14,542 nt of DNA from GCA-2699445 sp032127075 (GTDB taxonomy: Bacteria > Actinomycetota > Actinomycetes > S36-B12 > GCA-2699445): positions 1 through 14,542 of the forward strand of contig JAQAZZ010000219.1 of NCBI GenBank assembly GCA_032127075.1, given 5' to 3'. Under the pieces are notes generated by a model. That model worked only from the letters and a program-made list of their open reading frames with translations. It had not been told where the DNA came from and searched no databases. Below, piece by piece: positions 1 to 7,871 of this stretch (the first letter of the stretch is position 1; each line of letters begins with the position of its first letter). A program made the translations under genes and the position numbers.

Positions 1-953
<953 letters not shown>

Positions 954-956
954 CGG

Positions 957-1724
957 GTGCGATCCGCTCACCCGCCCGACTATCCGGGATGCCCGGCGAC
1001 AGTGGCCCAGGCCGAGTCGTCGGGCATCCCGCTGCAGCAGACACGCTGGGGCCTCCGCGACGTCGGCTACACCCTCGCCGGCGCCTGGCTGTTGGGCTTC
1101 GTGGTTGCCGTGTTGTTCGCGGCGCTCGCCGCCGCCGGGGCGGATCCGGGGTTCGGTGTGGTGCTGCTCGTGGGGGCGACGCTGCCCTGGGTTGTCCTGG
1201 CGGGCTGGCCGGTAGTCGCCACGCGCCGTTGGGGCAACGGCCCCACCGTGGACCTCGGCTGGCAATTCCGACGCGTCGATGTGCTGTGGGGGTTGGGCGG
1301 GGGTCTGACAGTTGCGCTGCTGGGCTGGCTCGCCGGGCTGCTCACCGAGTCGGTGGTCGGCCCCTTCGACTCGGCGGCGGGCAGGGCCGCGTCGCAGCTT
1401 GCGGCGGAGGCGCCGGCGTGGCAGGTCTGGTTGTTCGCGGCGGTCGCCCTGCTGGGGGCACCAGTCGCCGAAGAGTTGGCCTTCCGCGGACTGCTCTGGT
1501 CGGGGCTGGCCCGCGCCGGAGCGGGTCCGGTGGCGACGCTGCTCGGCAGCGCGGGGTTGTTCGCCCTGTTCCACTTCGAACCGGTCCGGTTCGGGGTGCT
1601 GCTGGTTGTGGGGCTGGGGCTGGGATGGCTGCGGCTGCGCACCGGGCGGGTGGGGGCGCCCACCATCGCGCACGCCGTGAACAACCTTCCCGGTGCCCTC
1701 GCGATCCTTGCGCTGGCTTCGTGA
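957..1724 (+). CDS. CPBP-family intramembrane metalloprotease
   Basis: A 255-residue polytopic membrane protein of the CPBP (CAAX protease/bacteriocin-processing, Abi, PF02517) family. The three family motifs are present in order: EELAFRG with Glu172, Glu173 and Arg177; FALFH ending in His206; and HAVNN with His239 and Asn243. These are the expected metal-binding and catalytic residues. Hydrophobic segments lie near residues 38-60, 65-85, 108-130, 153-170, 188-206 and 211-228. The GTG at 957, three bases after the ahcY stop, leaves a Pro/Ala-rich N-terminus of about 30 residues before the first membrane segment; an internal start is possible. The tight spacing suggests co-transcription with ahcY. 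Its stop directly abuts the stop of the convergent propeller gene. Actinobacterial members are mostly uncharacterised; the substrate cannot be told from sequence. Confidence 0.88.
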   Translation: MRSAHPPDYPGCPATVAQAESSGIPLQQTRWGLRDVGYTLAGAWLLGFVVAVLFAALAAAGADPGFGVVLLVGATLPWVVLAGWPVVATRRWGNGPTVDLGWQFRRVDVLWGLGGGLTVALLGWLAGLLTESVVGPFDSAAGRAASQLAAEAPAWQVWLFAAVALLGAPVAEELAFRGLLWSGLARAGAGPVATLLGSAGLFALFHFEPVRFGVLLVVGLGLGWLRLRTGRVGAPTIAHAVNNLPGALAILALAS

Positions 1725-3341
1725 CTACTGCTGTTCGGTCTGGGCGGTCGGCTGTCCGCCGTCTGGCGGCGTCTGCTCCGCGGGCGCCAAGGCGTGGATG
1801 CCGCCATCGCGGGTGCCGAAGTAGATACGGCCGCCCCACACCGCCGGCGTGGACTCGATGCAGCCGCCGATCTTCACCCGCCACAGCTGCTCGGGTTTCA
1901 CGTCTGTGTCCGCGGCGTCGTAGGCGTGCATCGTGCCGCGGCAGTCGCCCATGAGCAGCACATCGTCGACAACCACCGGGGACTGCCACGTCGGGCCGGG
2001 CAGTGTGAAGCGCCAGCGCTCCTCGCCGCTGTCGCGGTCCAGCGCGAGGACATCGCCGCCGTTGGTGTCGAAGATGACCACGTCGCGGTGCAGCGCCGGG
2101 GTGCCCCATATCCCCGCCGGTGAGCCGGACTGGTCCGGGACCGACCACACCAGCGGGTCGTCCGGCTTCGTCGGGTCCAGTTTCATCATCTGCCCGATCT
2201 CCCGGGAGCGGGCATTGCCCTTCTCGAATTCGGAGCCGACGTACAGGAAGCCCTGCTCATCGATCACCACCGAGGCGTCGGTGTCGTCGCCGGTCCAGAA
2301 CCGGAACACCTGTTTCGGCTTGCGCCCCTCTGCGAGCCCCGAGATGTCCCACCCCTGCACGAGGCCGCCGGAGTTGGCGAAGTAGACGGTGTCCTCGTAG
2401 ACGGACACCGAGTTCTCGATGGACACCTGGTCGCTGCCGAAGTCGCTGAGCAGTTCGTCGTCCCACCCCGGGGTGTTGAACACCAGCTCCGGGTCCACGG
2501 TGACCCTGCCCCGCTTGTCGTAGCCGCGGTTCAGTTTGACGATGTGGAACTGGCTGTTCTCCCCACCCTCGAAGAGATAGTCGTCGATCACCAGGGGTGA
2601 CCCGTCCCAGTCGTTGTTCCACATCACTGGCGACACCGCGTCGGCGCTGAGCCGCCACAACTCCCGAGGCTCGTCGCCGTCGAAGGACAGCACCCGCAGA
2701 TAGTTGTCGCGGGAGCCGGTGTACACCAGCGGGAAACCATCAGGGTCGATCGTCACCGATCCCTTGATGATGTCTCCCGTCTGGAACGAGGGCAGCAACT
2801 CCTCGCCGGTTTCGGCGTCGAGGAAGTGAACCCCGTAGTCGTAGGCCCCGAACACCATCCAGGTGCGATCGTCCCGCTCGAACACGGCCGGTTGACCGGT
2901 CCAGCCGGTTCCGCACCACGTTGTTGGCCCGCCGCCGTCGTCGGAGGTGCCGCACAGCCCGCCCGCTTCCGGGTAGCGCCACAGCTGCTGCGGGGTTTCC
3001 CGGGGCACCGGCCCGGAGCCGTAGTAGGTCCGCGTGGGGTTGCCGCGGAAGGTGAGAAGCCCGCTGACGGTTCCGGGCGGGTAGGGCTTGCCCACGTTGC
3101 CGGGGTCCGACCAGTAGGGGGAGTCGGTGACCAATGATGATGCGGCGGTGTCCTCGCCGGAACCGGCCGTTTCCGGTTCTCGGGGATCCTCGTCGGCGAC
3201 CGCGGCCGCCTGGGCCGCTATGGGATCCTGGTTGGCCCGGACCGCTTCCCGCACCTGCGGCGACCCCATCGACGCGTAGGCCACGCCGCCGCATGCCAGG
3301 AAGACGCCGATCATGGCCAACGGGGACTTGTTCCACCTCAC
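1725..3341 (-). CDS. Exported PQQ-like beta-propeller repeat protein
   Basis: With a GTG start at 3341 this gives 538 residues. The N-terminus is Arg/Lys followed by a short hydrophobic stretch (residues 7-24, about LAMIGVFLACGGVAYAS), so it is exported or membrane-anchored; Cys17 makes a lipoprotein conceivable, but the box FLAC is poor. Residues 30-75 are an Ala/Glu/Asp-rich linker. From about residue 93 to 525 there are repeated blade-like units of the PQQ_2/BamB type, such as VFGAYDYGVHFLDAETGEE, DTNGGDVLALDRDSGEERW and YFGTRDGGIHALAP. Cysteines occur as likely pairs (Cys130/Cys143, and two near the C-terminus), fitting an extracytoplasmic disulfide-bonded propeller. It lacks recognisable dehydrogenase catalytic residues, so an enzyme role is not supported; scaffold or ligand-binding is an inference. 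It is divergent from mtrA. ATG 3380 is an alternative start giving 13 more residues. Confidence 0.86.
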   Translation of the reverse strand: MRWNKSPLAMIGVFLACGGVAYASMGSPQVREAVRANQDPIAAQAAAVADEDPREPETAGSGEDTAASSLVTDSPYWSDPGNVGKPYPPGTVSGLLTFRGNPTRTYYGSGPVPRETPQQLWRYPEAGGLCGTSDDGGGPTTWCGTGWTGQPAVFERDDRTWMVFGAYDYGVHFLDAETGEELLPSFQTGDIIKGSVTIDPDGFPLVYTGSRDNYLRVLSFDGDEPRELWRLSADAVSPVMWNNDWDGSPLVIDDYLFEGGENSQFHIVKLNRGYDKRGRVTVDPELVFNTPGWDDELLSDFGSDQVSIENSVSVYEDTVYFANSGGLVQGWDISGLAEGRKPKQVFRFWTGDDTDASVVIDEQGFLYVGSEFEKGNARSREIGQMMKLDPTKPDDPLVWSVPDQSGSPAGIWGTPALHRDVVIFDTNGGDVLALDRDSGEERWRFTLPGPTWQSPVVVDDVLLMGDCRGTMHAYDAADTDVKPEQLWRVKIGGCIESTPAVWGGRIYFGTRDGGIHALAPAEQTPPDGGQPTAQTEQQ

Positions 3342-3353
3342 CGCAACAGGGTA
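3342..3353 (-). promoter_or_regulatory. Candidate -10 box for leaderless start of propeller gene
   Basis: On the minus strand TACCCT (bases 3353-3348) sits exactly at -12 to -7 relative to the G of GTG 3341. This spacing is the hallmark of leaderless actinobacterial transcripts, and no Shine-Dalgarno sequence precedes this GTG. No good -35 box is visible. It supports GTG 3341 over ATG 3380 as the start. Confidence 0.4.
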
Positions 3354-3405
3354 GGCACACCATCGCCGGATCCCCGGCATCAGGTCTGCCGTTGCGCGCG
3401 GCGGC

Positions 3406-3412
3406 GGGGGAG
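3406..3412 (+). promoter_or_regulatory. Ribosome binding site of mtrA
   Basis: GGGGGAG lies 7 bases ahead of ATG 3420. An in-frame ATG (3423) and GTGs (3426, 3432) follow directly, so the spacing is what favours 3420. Confidence 0.6.
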
Positions 3413-3419
3413 CAGTGCG

Positions 3420-4112
3420 ATGATGGTGGACGTGACCGGACAGATCCTCGTCGTGGACGACGACCCCGCGCTCGCTGAGATGCTGACCATCGTTCTGGGT
3501 GCCGAAGGCTACGGTGTCACGGTGGCCGGCGACGGCACCGCGGCCCTGCGGGCCTTCGCCGGGCAGCGCCCGGACGCCGTGCTGCTGGACGTCATGCTGC
3601 CGGGTCACGACGGCATCGAGGTCTGCCGGCGGATCCGCGCCGAATCCGACATCCCCGTGATCATGCTCACCGCCCGATCCGACACCTCCGACGTCGTACG
3701 CGGGTTGGAGGCGGGGGCTGACGACTATGTGGTCAAACCCTTCAAGCCGAAGGAGCTGATCGCGCGCCTGCGCGCGCAGATGCGCTCGGGCGCGGCGGCT
3801 TCCCGCGAGATCATCCGGCTGCTGGACTTGGAGATCGACTACTCGGGGCACACCGTCACCCGCGGCGGCGAGAAGATCGGGCTGACGCCCCTGGAGTTCG
3901 AGCTGCTCGCCTGCCTCGCCCGCACACCCTGGCAGGTCTACACCCGCGACATGCTGCTGCGCGAAGTGTGGGGCTATCAGCATTCCGCGGACACCCGGCT
4001 GGTCAATGTCCACGTTCAGCGGCTGCGGGGCAAGATCGAGCCGGATCCGGAGAATCCGAAATATGTGGTCACCGTGCGCGGCGTCGGGTACCGGGCGGGA
4101 TCCGGGTCCTGA
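3420..4112 (+). CDS. mtrA: Response regulator MtrA (OmpR family)
   Basis: A 230-residue DNA-binding response regulator. Receiver domain (about residues 8-120): acidic pocket Asp13-Asp15 in ILVVDDD, phospho-acceptor Asp57 in LLDVMLPG, Thr84 in IMLTA and Lys106 in VVKPFKPKEL. The C-terminal winged helix (about 130-226) has the OmpR/PhoB signatures GLTPLEFELLACLA, LREVWGYQH, DTRLVNVHVQRLR and VTVRGVGYRAG. These match mycobacterial MtrA (228 residues) closely. MtrA is known in actinobacteria as a global regulator of cell-wall remodelling, division and replication genes. It overlaps mtrB by 4 bases (ATGA), so the pair is translationally coupled. The gene upstream is the divergent propeller gene rather than tmk. 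Confidence 0.96.
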   Translation: MMVDVTGQILVVDDDPALAEMLTIVLGAEGYGVTVAGDGTAALRAFAGQRPDAVLLDVMLPGHDGIEVCRRIRAESDIPVIMLTARSDTSDVVRGLEAGADDYVVKPFKPKELIARLRAQMRSGAAASREIIRLLDLEIDYSGHTVTRGGEKIGLTPLEFELLACLARTPWQVYTRDMLLREVWGYQHSADTRLVNVHVQRLRGKIEPDPENPKYVVTVRGVGYRAGSGS

Positions 4113-5647
4113 TGCCCGCCGCCGGCGGGCTGGTGCGCTACTGGCGCCAGTCGCTGCAGTTCCGCACCGTGGTCAGCACCGTCCTGGTGACCGTCCTGGT
4201 CCTTGGCGCAGCGGGGGCGATCCTGGTGCAGCGGGTGTCGACGGGCCTGTTGGAGGCCCGCCAGCGCAGCACGCTGGCGGAGGCGGCCGCCGGCCGTTCC
4301 ATCGCACGTACGTACGCCGACTTCTCTGCCGAGACCGACCCGGAGCGTGTGGTCGAGGAGTTGGTGTCCGACCTCGCCTCCCGGGCCGGGAAGCCGCCCA
4401 CATTCGACGTGGTGCTCGTGCCGTCGGCAGCTACCCCGGACATGGCGGAGGAATCGACCAATCTGGTGTCGGCGGACTCGATCCCGCCGGAGTTGGGCCA
4501 GGCGCTGCGACAGGCGGATTCCACCGTGTGGATGTACAACGACATCCGCTACAACGACGACCGCAGCGAACCGGGCCTGATCGTCGGGGCGCCGGTGAAC
4601 ATCCGTGGAATCGGGCAATACGAGCTGTACCACCTCTTCCGAATCCAAGAGGTGCAGCGGGCCATCGCCCTGGTCCGCTCCGCGGTTCTGGGTGTGGGGG
4701 CTGTACTCGTGGTGCTGCTGGGCCTGATTGCCTGGTGGTTCAGCCGCAGGCTGCTGCGCCCGGTGGGCCAGGCCGCCCGCACCGCCGCGGCGTTGGCGAC
4801 CGGGGATCTCAGCCGCCGCCTCGACGTCCGGGGCGAAGACGACATGGCACGGCTGGGCCGATCCTTCAACACGATGGCCGACAGCCTCGAATCCCAGATC
4901 GTGCAGCTGCAGGAGTTGTCGGAGATGCAACGCCGCTTCGTCGCGGATGTCTCCCACGAGCTGCGCACCCCGCTGACCACCATCCGGATGGCCGCCGAGG
5001 TTCTGTCCGAGACAGTTGCTCTGTCCGACCCGCGGTCCCGCCGCACCGCAGAACTGCTGAACTCCGAGGTGGAGAGGTTCGAGGCTCTGCTCAGCGACCT
5101 GCTGGAAGTGTCGCGAATCGACGCCGGTGAGGCCGCGGTGGAGGTGGAGGATGTGGATCTCGTCGTGCTCGTCGCCGGACAGGTCGACGCGCTGGTTCCG
5201 TTGGCGGCCGACCACGCCTGCCGGCTGGAGTTGCAGGGGCCACAGGCATGCGAGGTGATGTGCGACCCCCGTCGGGTGGCCCGCATAGTGCGCAACTTGG
5301 TCGTCAACGCCATCGAGTACGGCGCCGGCAAGCCGGTGAGGGTCACCGTGCGGTGTGCGGATGGCCGGGCGGACGTCGCCGTGACCGACCGCGGTGCGGG
5401 GCTCACCGCGGAGCAGGCCCGGCACGTGTTCGAGCGTTTCTGGCGCGCCGATCCCGCGCGGACCCGCACTCTGGGCGGTACCGGCCTCGGGCTGGCGATA
5501 TCGCGGGAAGACGCCAGACTGCACGGCGGCGACCTGACGGTGACCGCAAACCCCGGCGCTGGATGTGTCTTCACGCTCAGCCTGCCGAGGCGCTCCGCGT
5601 CGCAGCCAACCGCCGGTGGCGAATTGGAGGCGTCCACAGCCACCTGA
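4112..5647 (+). CDS. mtrB: Sensor histidine kinase MtrB
   Basis: A 511-residue membrane kinase that phosphorylates MtrA. ATG 4112 overlaps the mtrA stop. Order: basic N-terminus, first membrane helix (about 18-40), extracytoplasmic sensor region (about 41-185), second helix (about 189-210), HAMP linker (about 211-263), dimerisation/phospho-acceptor segment FVADVSHELRTPLTT with His282, then the ATPase domain with N box NLVVNAIEYG (395-404), DRGAG (427-431) and GGTGLGLAIS (455-464). The sequence EDARLHGG after the last motif is typical of MtrB. It is somewhat shorter than the mycobacterial protein (567 residues). In mycobacteria the next gene is lpqB, a lipoprotein that interacts with MtrB's sensor domain; here it is missing and comF follows after 69 bases. 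Confidence 0.95.
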   Translation: MPAAGGLVRYWRQSLQFRTVVSTVLVTVLVLGAAGAILVQRVSTGLLEARQRSTLAEAAAGRSIARTYADFSAETDPERVVEELVSDLASRAGKPPTFDVVLVPSAATPDMAEESTNLVSADSIPPELGQALRQADSTVWMYNDIRYNDDRSEPGLIVGAPVNIRGIGQYELYHLFRIQEVQRAIALVRSAVLGVGAVLVVLLGLIAWWFSRRLLRPVGQAARTAAALATGDLSRRLDVRGEDDMARLGRSFNTMADSLESQIVQLQELSEMQRRFVADVSHELRTPLTTIRMAAEVLSETVALSDPRSRRTAELLNSEVERFEALLSDLLEVSRIDAGEAAVEVEDVDLVVLVAGQVDALVPLAADHACRLELQGPQACEVMCDPRRVARIVRNLVVNAIEYGAGKPVRVTVRCADGRADVAVTDRGAGLTAEQARHVFERFWRADPARTRTLGGTGLGLAISREDARLHGGDLTVTANPGAGCVFTLSLPRRSASQPTAGGELEASTAT

Positions 5648-5678
5648 CCGGCGCTGCTCTCCCCAGGGGCGGCTCCGA

Positions 5679-5696
5679 CCGCGGCATCTCCCGCGG
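5679..5696 (+). repeat. Inverted repeat in mtrB-comF spacer
   Basis: CCGCGG, six bases, then CCGCGG: a 6-bp all-GC stem with a 6-base loop, in the 69-base spacer where lpqB would be expected. It ends 20 bases before the comF ATG. There is no U tract. It could be a weak terminator or attenuator, or chance in GC-rich DNA. Confidence 0.35.
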
Positions 5697-5716
5697 CCCG
5701 AGCAAGGCTGGCGGCC

Positions 5717-6397
5717 ATGGACATTCCGGCGCTGTTCGCGGAAGTGCGGGACCTGCTGCTGCCCACCACGTGCGCGGCGTGCGGCACCATCGGGCCCTGG
5801 TGGTGCGGACCATGCGAACAGTCCGCGCCGCCGCGCCCCGTCTGGCTCGATGCTGCGGGGGTCCGGGTGGCGGCCGCGGGCGACTACGAGAGCGTGGCGG
5901 CGGTCGTGTTGGCCTACAAGCAGCACGGGGTCGCCGCGCTGCACGACCGACTGGTGGAACGCCTCGCCGTCGCCGTGACCCACGCCGGAACCGACGGCAG
6001 CGTTCTGGTTCCCATCCCCGCGACGCGTCGTGGGATGCGGCAGCGCGGCCGTGACATCGTGGCGGACCTGGCCGAGGGTGTCTCGCTGCGCCTCGGCGTG
6101 CCGGTGGCGCCGGCGCTGAGCTGGAGTGGTTCGCACCGGGTGCAGAAAGGACTGACCCGCCCCCAGCGGATGCGGAACATGCAGGCGACACTCGTCGCGA
6201 CTCGGCGGGAGATCCCCGGTGGTCGGCACCCGCTGATCGTCGACGATGTGCTGGTCACGGGGGCCACGATCGCGGCAGGTGCGGCGGCGCTGGCGTCGGT
6301 TGGGTTCCCCGGGGCTGGGGGTGCGGTAGTTTGTGCGTCACACGCGGGCCCAAACCGGATCGCCCCCATGCAGCCACTGGCACCCGTTACGGGCTAG
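5717..6397 (+). CDS. comF: ComF-family phosphoribosyltransferase-like protein
   Basis: A 226-residue ComF/GntX-type protein. The N-terminus has a four-cysteine zinc-ribbon pattern (Cys19, Cys22, Cys30, Cys33). The rest is a type I phosphoribosyltransferase fold with the ComF signature VPIPATRRGMRQRGRD (about 99-113) and the PRPP-binding loop LIVDDVLVTGAT (173-184). ComF is needed for DNA uptake in Firmicutes and Haemophilus, but in actinobacteria it sits in this mtrAB-hpf-secA neighbourhood, with no proven role; natural transformation should not be assumed. ATG 5717 has a weak AAGG (5704-5707) ahead of it. The position matches Rv3242c. Confidence 0.9.
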   Translation: MDIPALFAEVRDLLLPTTCAACGTIGPWWCGPCEQSAPPRPVWLDAAGVRVAAAGDYESVAAVVLAYKQHGVAALHDRLVERLAVAVTHAGTDGSVLVPIPATRRGMRQRGRDIVADLAEGVSLRLGVPVAPALSWSGSHRVQKGLTRPQRMRNMQATLVATRREIPGGRHPLIVDDVLVTGATIAAGAAALASVGFPGAGGAVVCASHAGPNRIAPMQPLAPVTG

Positions 6398-6479
6398 CGT
6401 TGAGGCAGGGGCCTCCCCAGACGAGGTATGGACGACCGCAGTGCCCTGCGGGGCCGTGCGGATAAGGAGAGGACGGAGC
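6398..6479 (+). promoter_or_regulatory. Leader of the hibernation factor gene with RBS and two small hairpins
   Basis: The 82-base spacer holds GGGG-CCT-CCCC (6408-6418) and GCCC-TGCG-GGGC (6443-6454), two tight GC hairpins, and a purine-rich Shine-Dalgarno track GGAGAGGACGGAG (6466-6478) directly before ATG 6480. That track decides the start over the in-frame ATG 6333, which lies inside comF. I see no convincing -35/-10 pair or SigR/SigH-type box. Confidence 0.4.
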
Positions 6480-7130
6480 ATGGACATCGTTGTTCGGGGT
6501 CGGCACATGGACGTTCCGGACAGGTTCCGGGAACTCGCTGCTGACAAACTCGCCCGGCTGGATCGGTTCGGCCTTGACATCGCACGCATCGACGTCGAGG
6601 TGTCTCGTGAACGCAACCCCCGCTTGGCGGATCGTGCCATCGAGGTGGAGTTGAACTGCTACGGGCGGGGACCGCTGATCCGCGCCGAAGCGCATGCCGC
6701 CGACAAGTTCGCCGCGCTGGACGAGGCGTGCGACACCCTCACGGAACGGCTGCGCCGCCTGGCCGACAAACGCCGCAGCAGGCGCCGCCGCCACGCCCGG
6801 GTGGTGTCGGCGGATTCCGTGATGCCCCCACCCGCGGCCGAAGCCGAGGCGCCGGCTGACGACGAAGCCGCCGCCGTGATCGAGGACGAAGGACTCCCCA
6901 CCGGCGTCGTGCTGGCCGACGGTCCGGTCCTGGTTCGGGAGAAGACCCACTCCACCGCCCCCATGACCGTGATGCAGGCGCTGGACGCCTTGGAATCGGT
7001 GGGTCACGACTTCTTCTTCTTCTACGACTCCGACGTCGACCGGCCCAGCGTGCTCTACCGGCGGCGCGGTTTCGACTACGGACTGATCCGTCTCGACGTC
7101 TCGACGGCGGACGGGCGCGCGGTCAGTTGA
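6480..7130 (+). CDS. hpf: Long-form ribosome hibernation-promoting factor (HPF/RaiA)
   Basis: A 216-residue protein that binds the 30S subunit in the decoding region in stationary or stressed cells and dimerises or stabilises idle 70S ribosomes. Residues 1-105 form the S30AE/HPF domain (MDIVVRGRHMDVPDRFRE at the start, ending in the basic track DKRRSRRRRHAR). Residues 106-150 are an acidic Ala/Glu linker. Residues 151-210 are the C-terminal domain found only in long HPFs, with VREKTHSTAPMTVMQALDAL, FFFFYDSD and VLYRRRGFDYGLIRL. It is the homologue of Rv3241c. Start chosen by a strong RBS. Its stop overlaps the TTG of the next gene, suggesting co-translation with the regulator. Confidence 0.95.
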   Translation: MDIVVRGRHMDVPDRFRELAADKLARLDRFGLDIARIDVEVSRERNPRLADRAIEVELNCYGRGPLIRAEAHAADKFAALDEACDTLTERLRRLADKRRSRRRRHARVVSADSVMPPPAAEAEAPADDEAAAVIEDEGLPTGVVLADGPVLVREKTHSTAPMTVMQALDALESVGHDFFFFYDSDVDRPSVLYRRRGFDYGLIRLDVSTADGRAVS

Positions 7131-7783
7131 GCGAAGTCGAGGCTGCGCAGGCTGCCCCCAGGCTGGTTGCGGTCGCCGATCGCACGCCGGTCTTCCTGCA
7201 CGGCTTGGCCACCATCGTGGCCGACGGCGGCTGGGATGTCGCCAGCGGTGCCACAGCGGCCGAGGTCCGCGACCTGCTGGGCAAGGCGCCCGACCTGCTG
7301 GTCATCGACCTGCGGCTGCTGTCCGCAGAGTCGCAGTTGTGCGCCAGCGCCCGGGAACGCGGTGTCGGCGTGGTCGTGATAGTCCCCCAGGGCAGCGTGG
7401 ATGAGGCGATGGCGATAGTGGACGAGGGCGTCGCGGGGTTGTGGGAGCGCGACGGGGACATCATGGAGTTGCGCCGCATCATCAATGGGGCGCTCGACGG
7501 GAACACTGTGATGTCCGCCGACGTCGGCGGTGCGGTTCTGGAGCGCATCGCCGCGGCGAGTTCCGCCTTGCGTGGGGTGGGCGCGCGACTCACCGCCCGG
7601 GAGCGGGAGATCCTGCGGCTCATGGCGGACGGCGCCGGGAACCGCGCCATTGCCGACACCCTGTTCATCTCGGAGAACACAGTGCGCAACCACGTCCGCA
7701 GCGTGTTGGACAAGCTGCATGCCCAGTCGCGCACCGAAGCTGTGGTGAGAGCCGTGAAGGCGGGTCTCGTGCGCCTCGGGTGA
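7127..7783 (+). CDS. LuxR/NarL-type response regulator with degenerate receiver
   Basis: A 218-residue protein. The C-terminal part (about 153-215) is a clear GerE/LuxR helix-turn-helix with LTAREREILRLMADG, NRAIADTLFISENTVRNHV and SVLDKLHA. The N-terminal half aligns with NarL receivers, but only partly: the acidic pair is reduced to Asp18 followed by Arg19, Asp61 (VIDLRLL) stands at the phospho-acceptor position, the Thr/Ser of the LTA motif is Pro87 and the conserved Lys is Arg108. It is therefore probably an atypical regulator that is not phosphorylated in the usual way. The TTG start overlaps the hpf stop (TTGA), and no other in-frame start gives a full receiver. No kinase gene is adjacent. 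Mycobacteria have no gene here. Target genes unknown. Confidence 0.88.
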   Translation: MSEVEAAQAAPRLVAVADRTPVFLHGLATIVADGGWDVASGATAAEVRDLLGKAPDLLVIDLRLLSAESQLCASARERGVGVVVIVPQGSVDEAMAIVDEGVAGLWERDGDIMELRRIINGALDGNTVMSADVGGAVLERIAAASSALRGVGARLTAREREILRLMADGAGNRAIADTLFISENTVRNHVRSVLDKLHAQSRTEAVVRAVKAGLVRLG

Positions 7784-7794
7784 CGATCCTGCAC

Positions 7795-7824
7795 CTGCCG
7801 ACGGGCCGTGGGTCGGTCTACGAT
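7795..7824 (+). promoter_or_regulatory. Candidate secA promoter
   Basis: In the 88-base spacer, CTGCCG (7795-7800), an 18-base gap and TACGAT (7819-7824) form a plausible housekeeping-sigma -35/-10 pair. The -10 fits TANNNT; the -35 is weak. A start near 7831 would give a leader of about 40 bases. Confidence 0.4.
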
Positions 7825-7871
7825 GGAGGTCCGGCGCATCGCCCGAACAGCCGGTCACGGAAGGCTACAGC

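Noticed and set aside
3342..4013. N-terminal extension of the propeller gene across mtrA
   Set aside because: The extra 224 codons are antisense to mtrA, and a signal-like segment begins right after GTG 3341.
5717..6397. ComF as evidence of natural competence
   Set aside because: Only ComF is present, without ComEA/ComEC or pilus genes, and it is widespread in non-competent bacteria.
6333..6479. Earlier start of the hibernation factor at ATG 6333
   Set aside because: It lies inside comF, lacks family sequence, and the strong purine-rich RBS at 6466-6478 points to ATG 6480.
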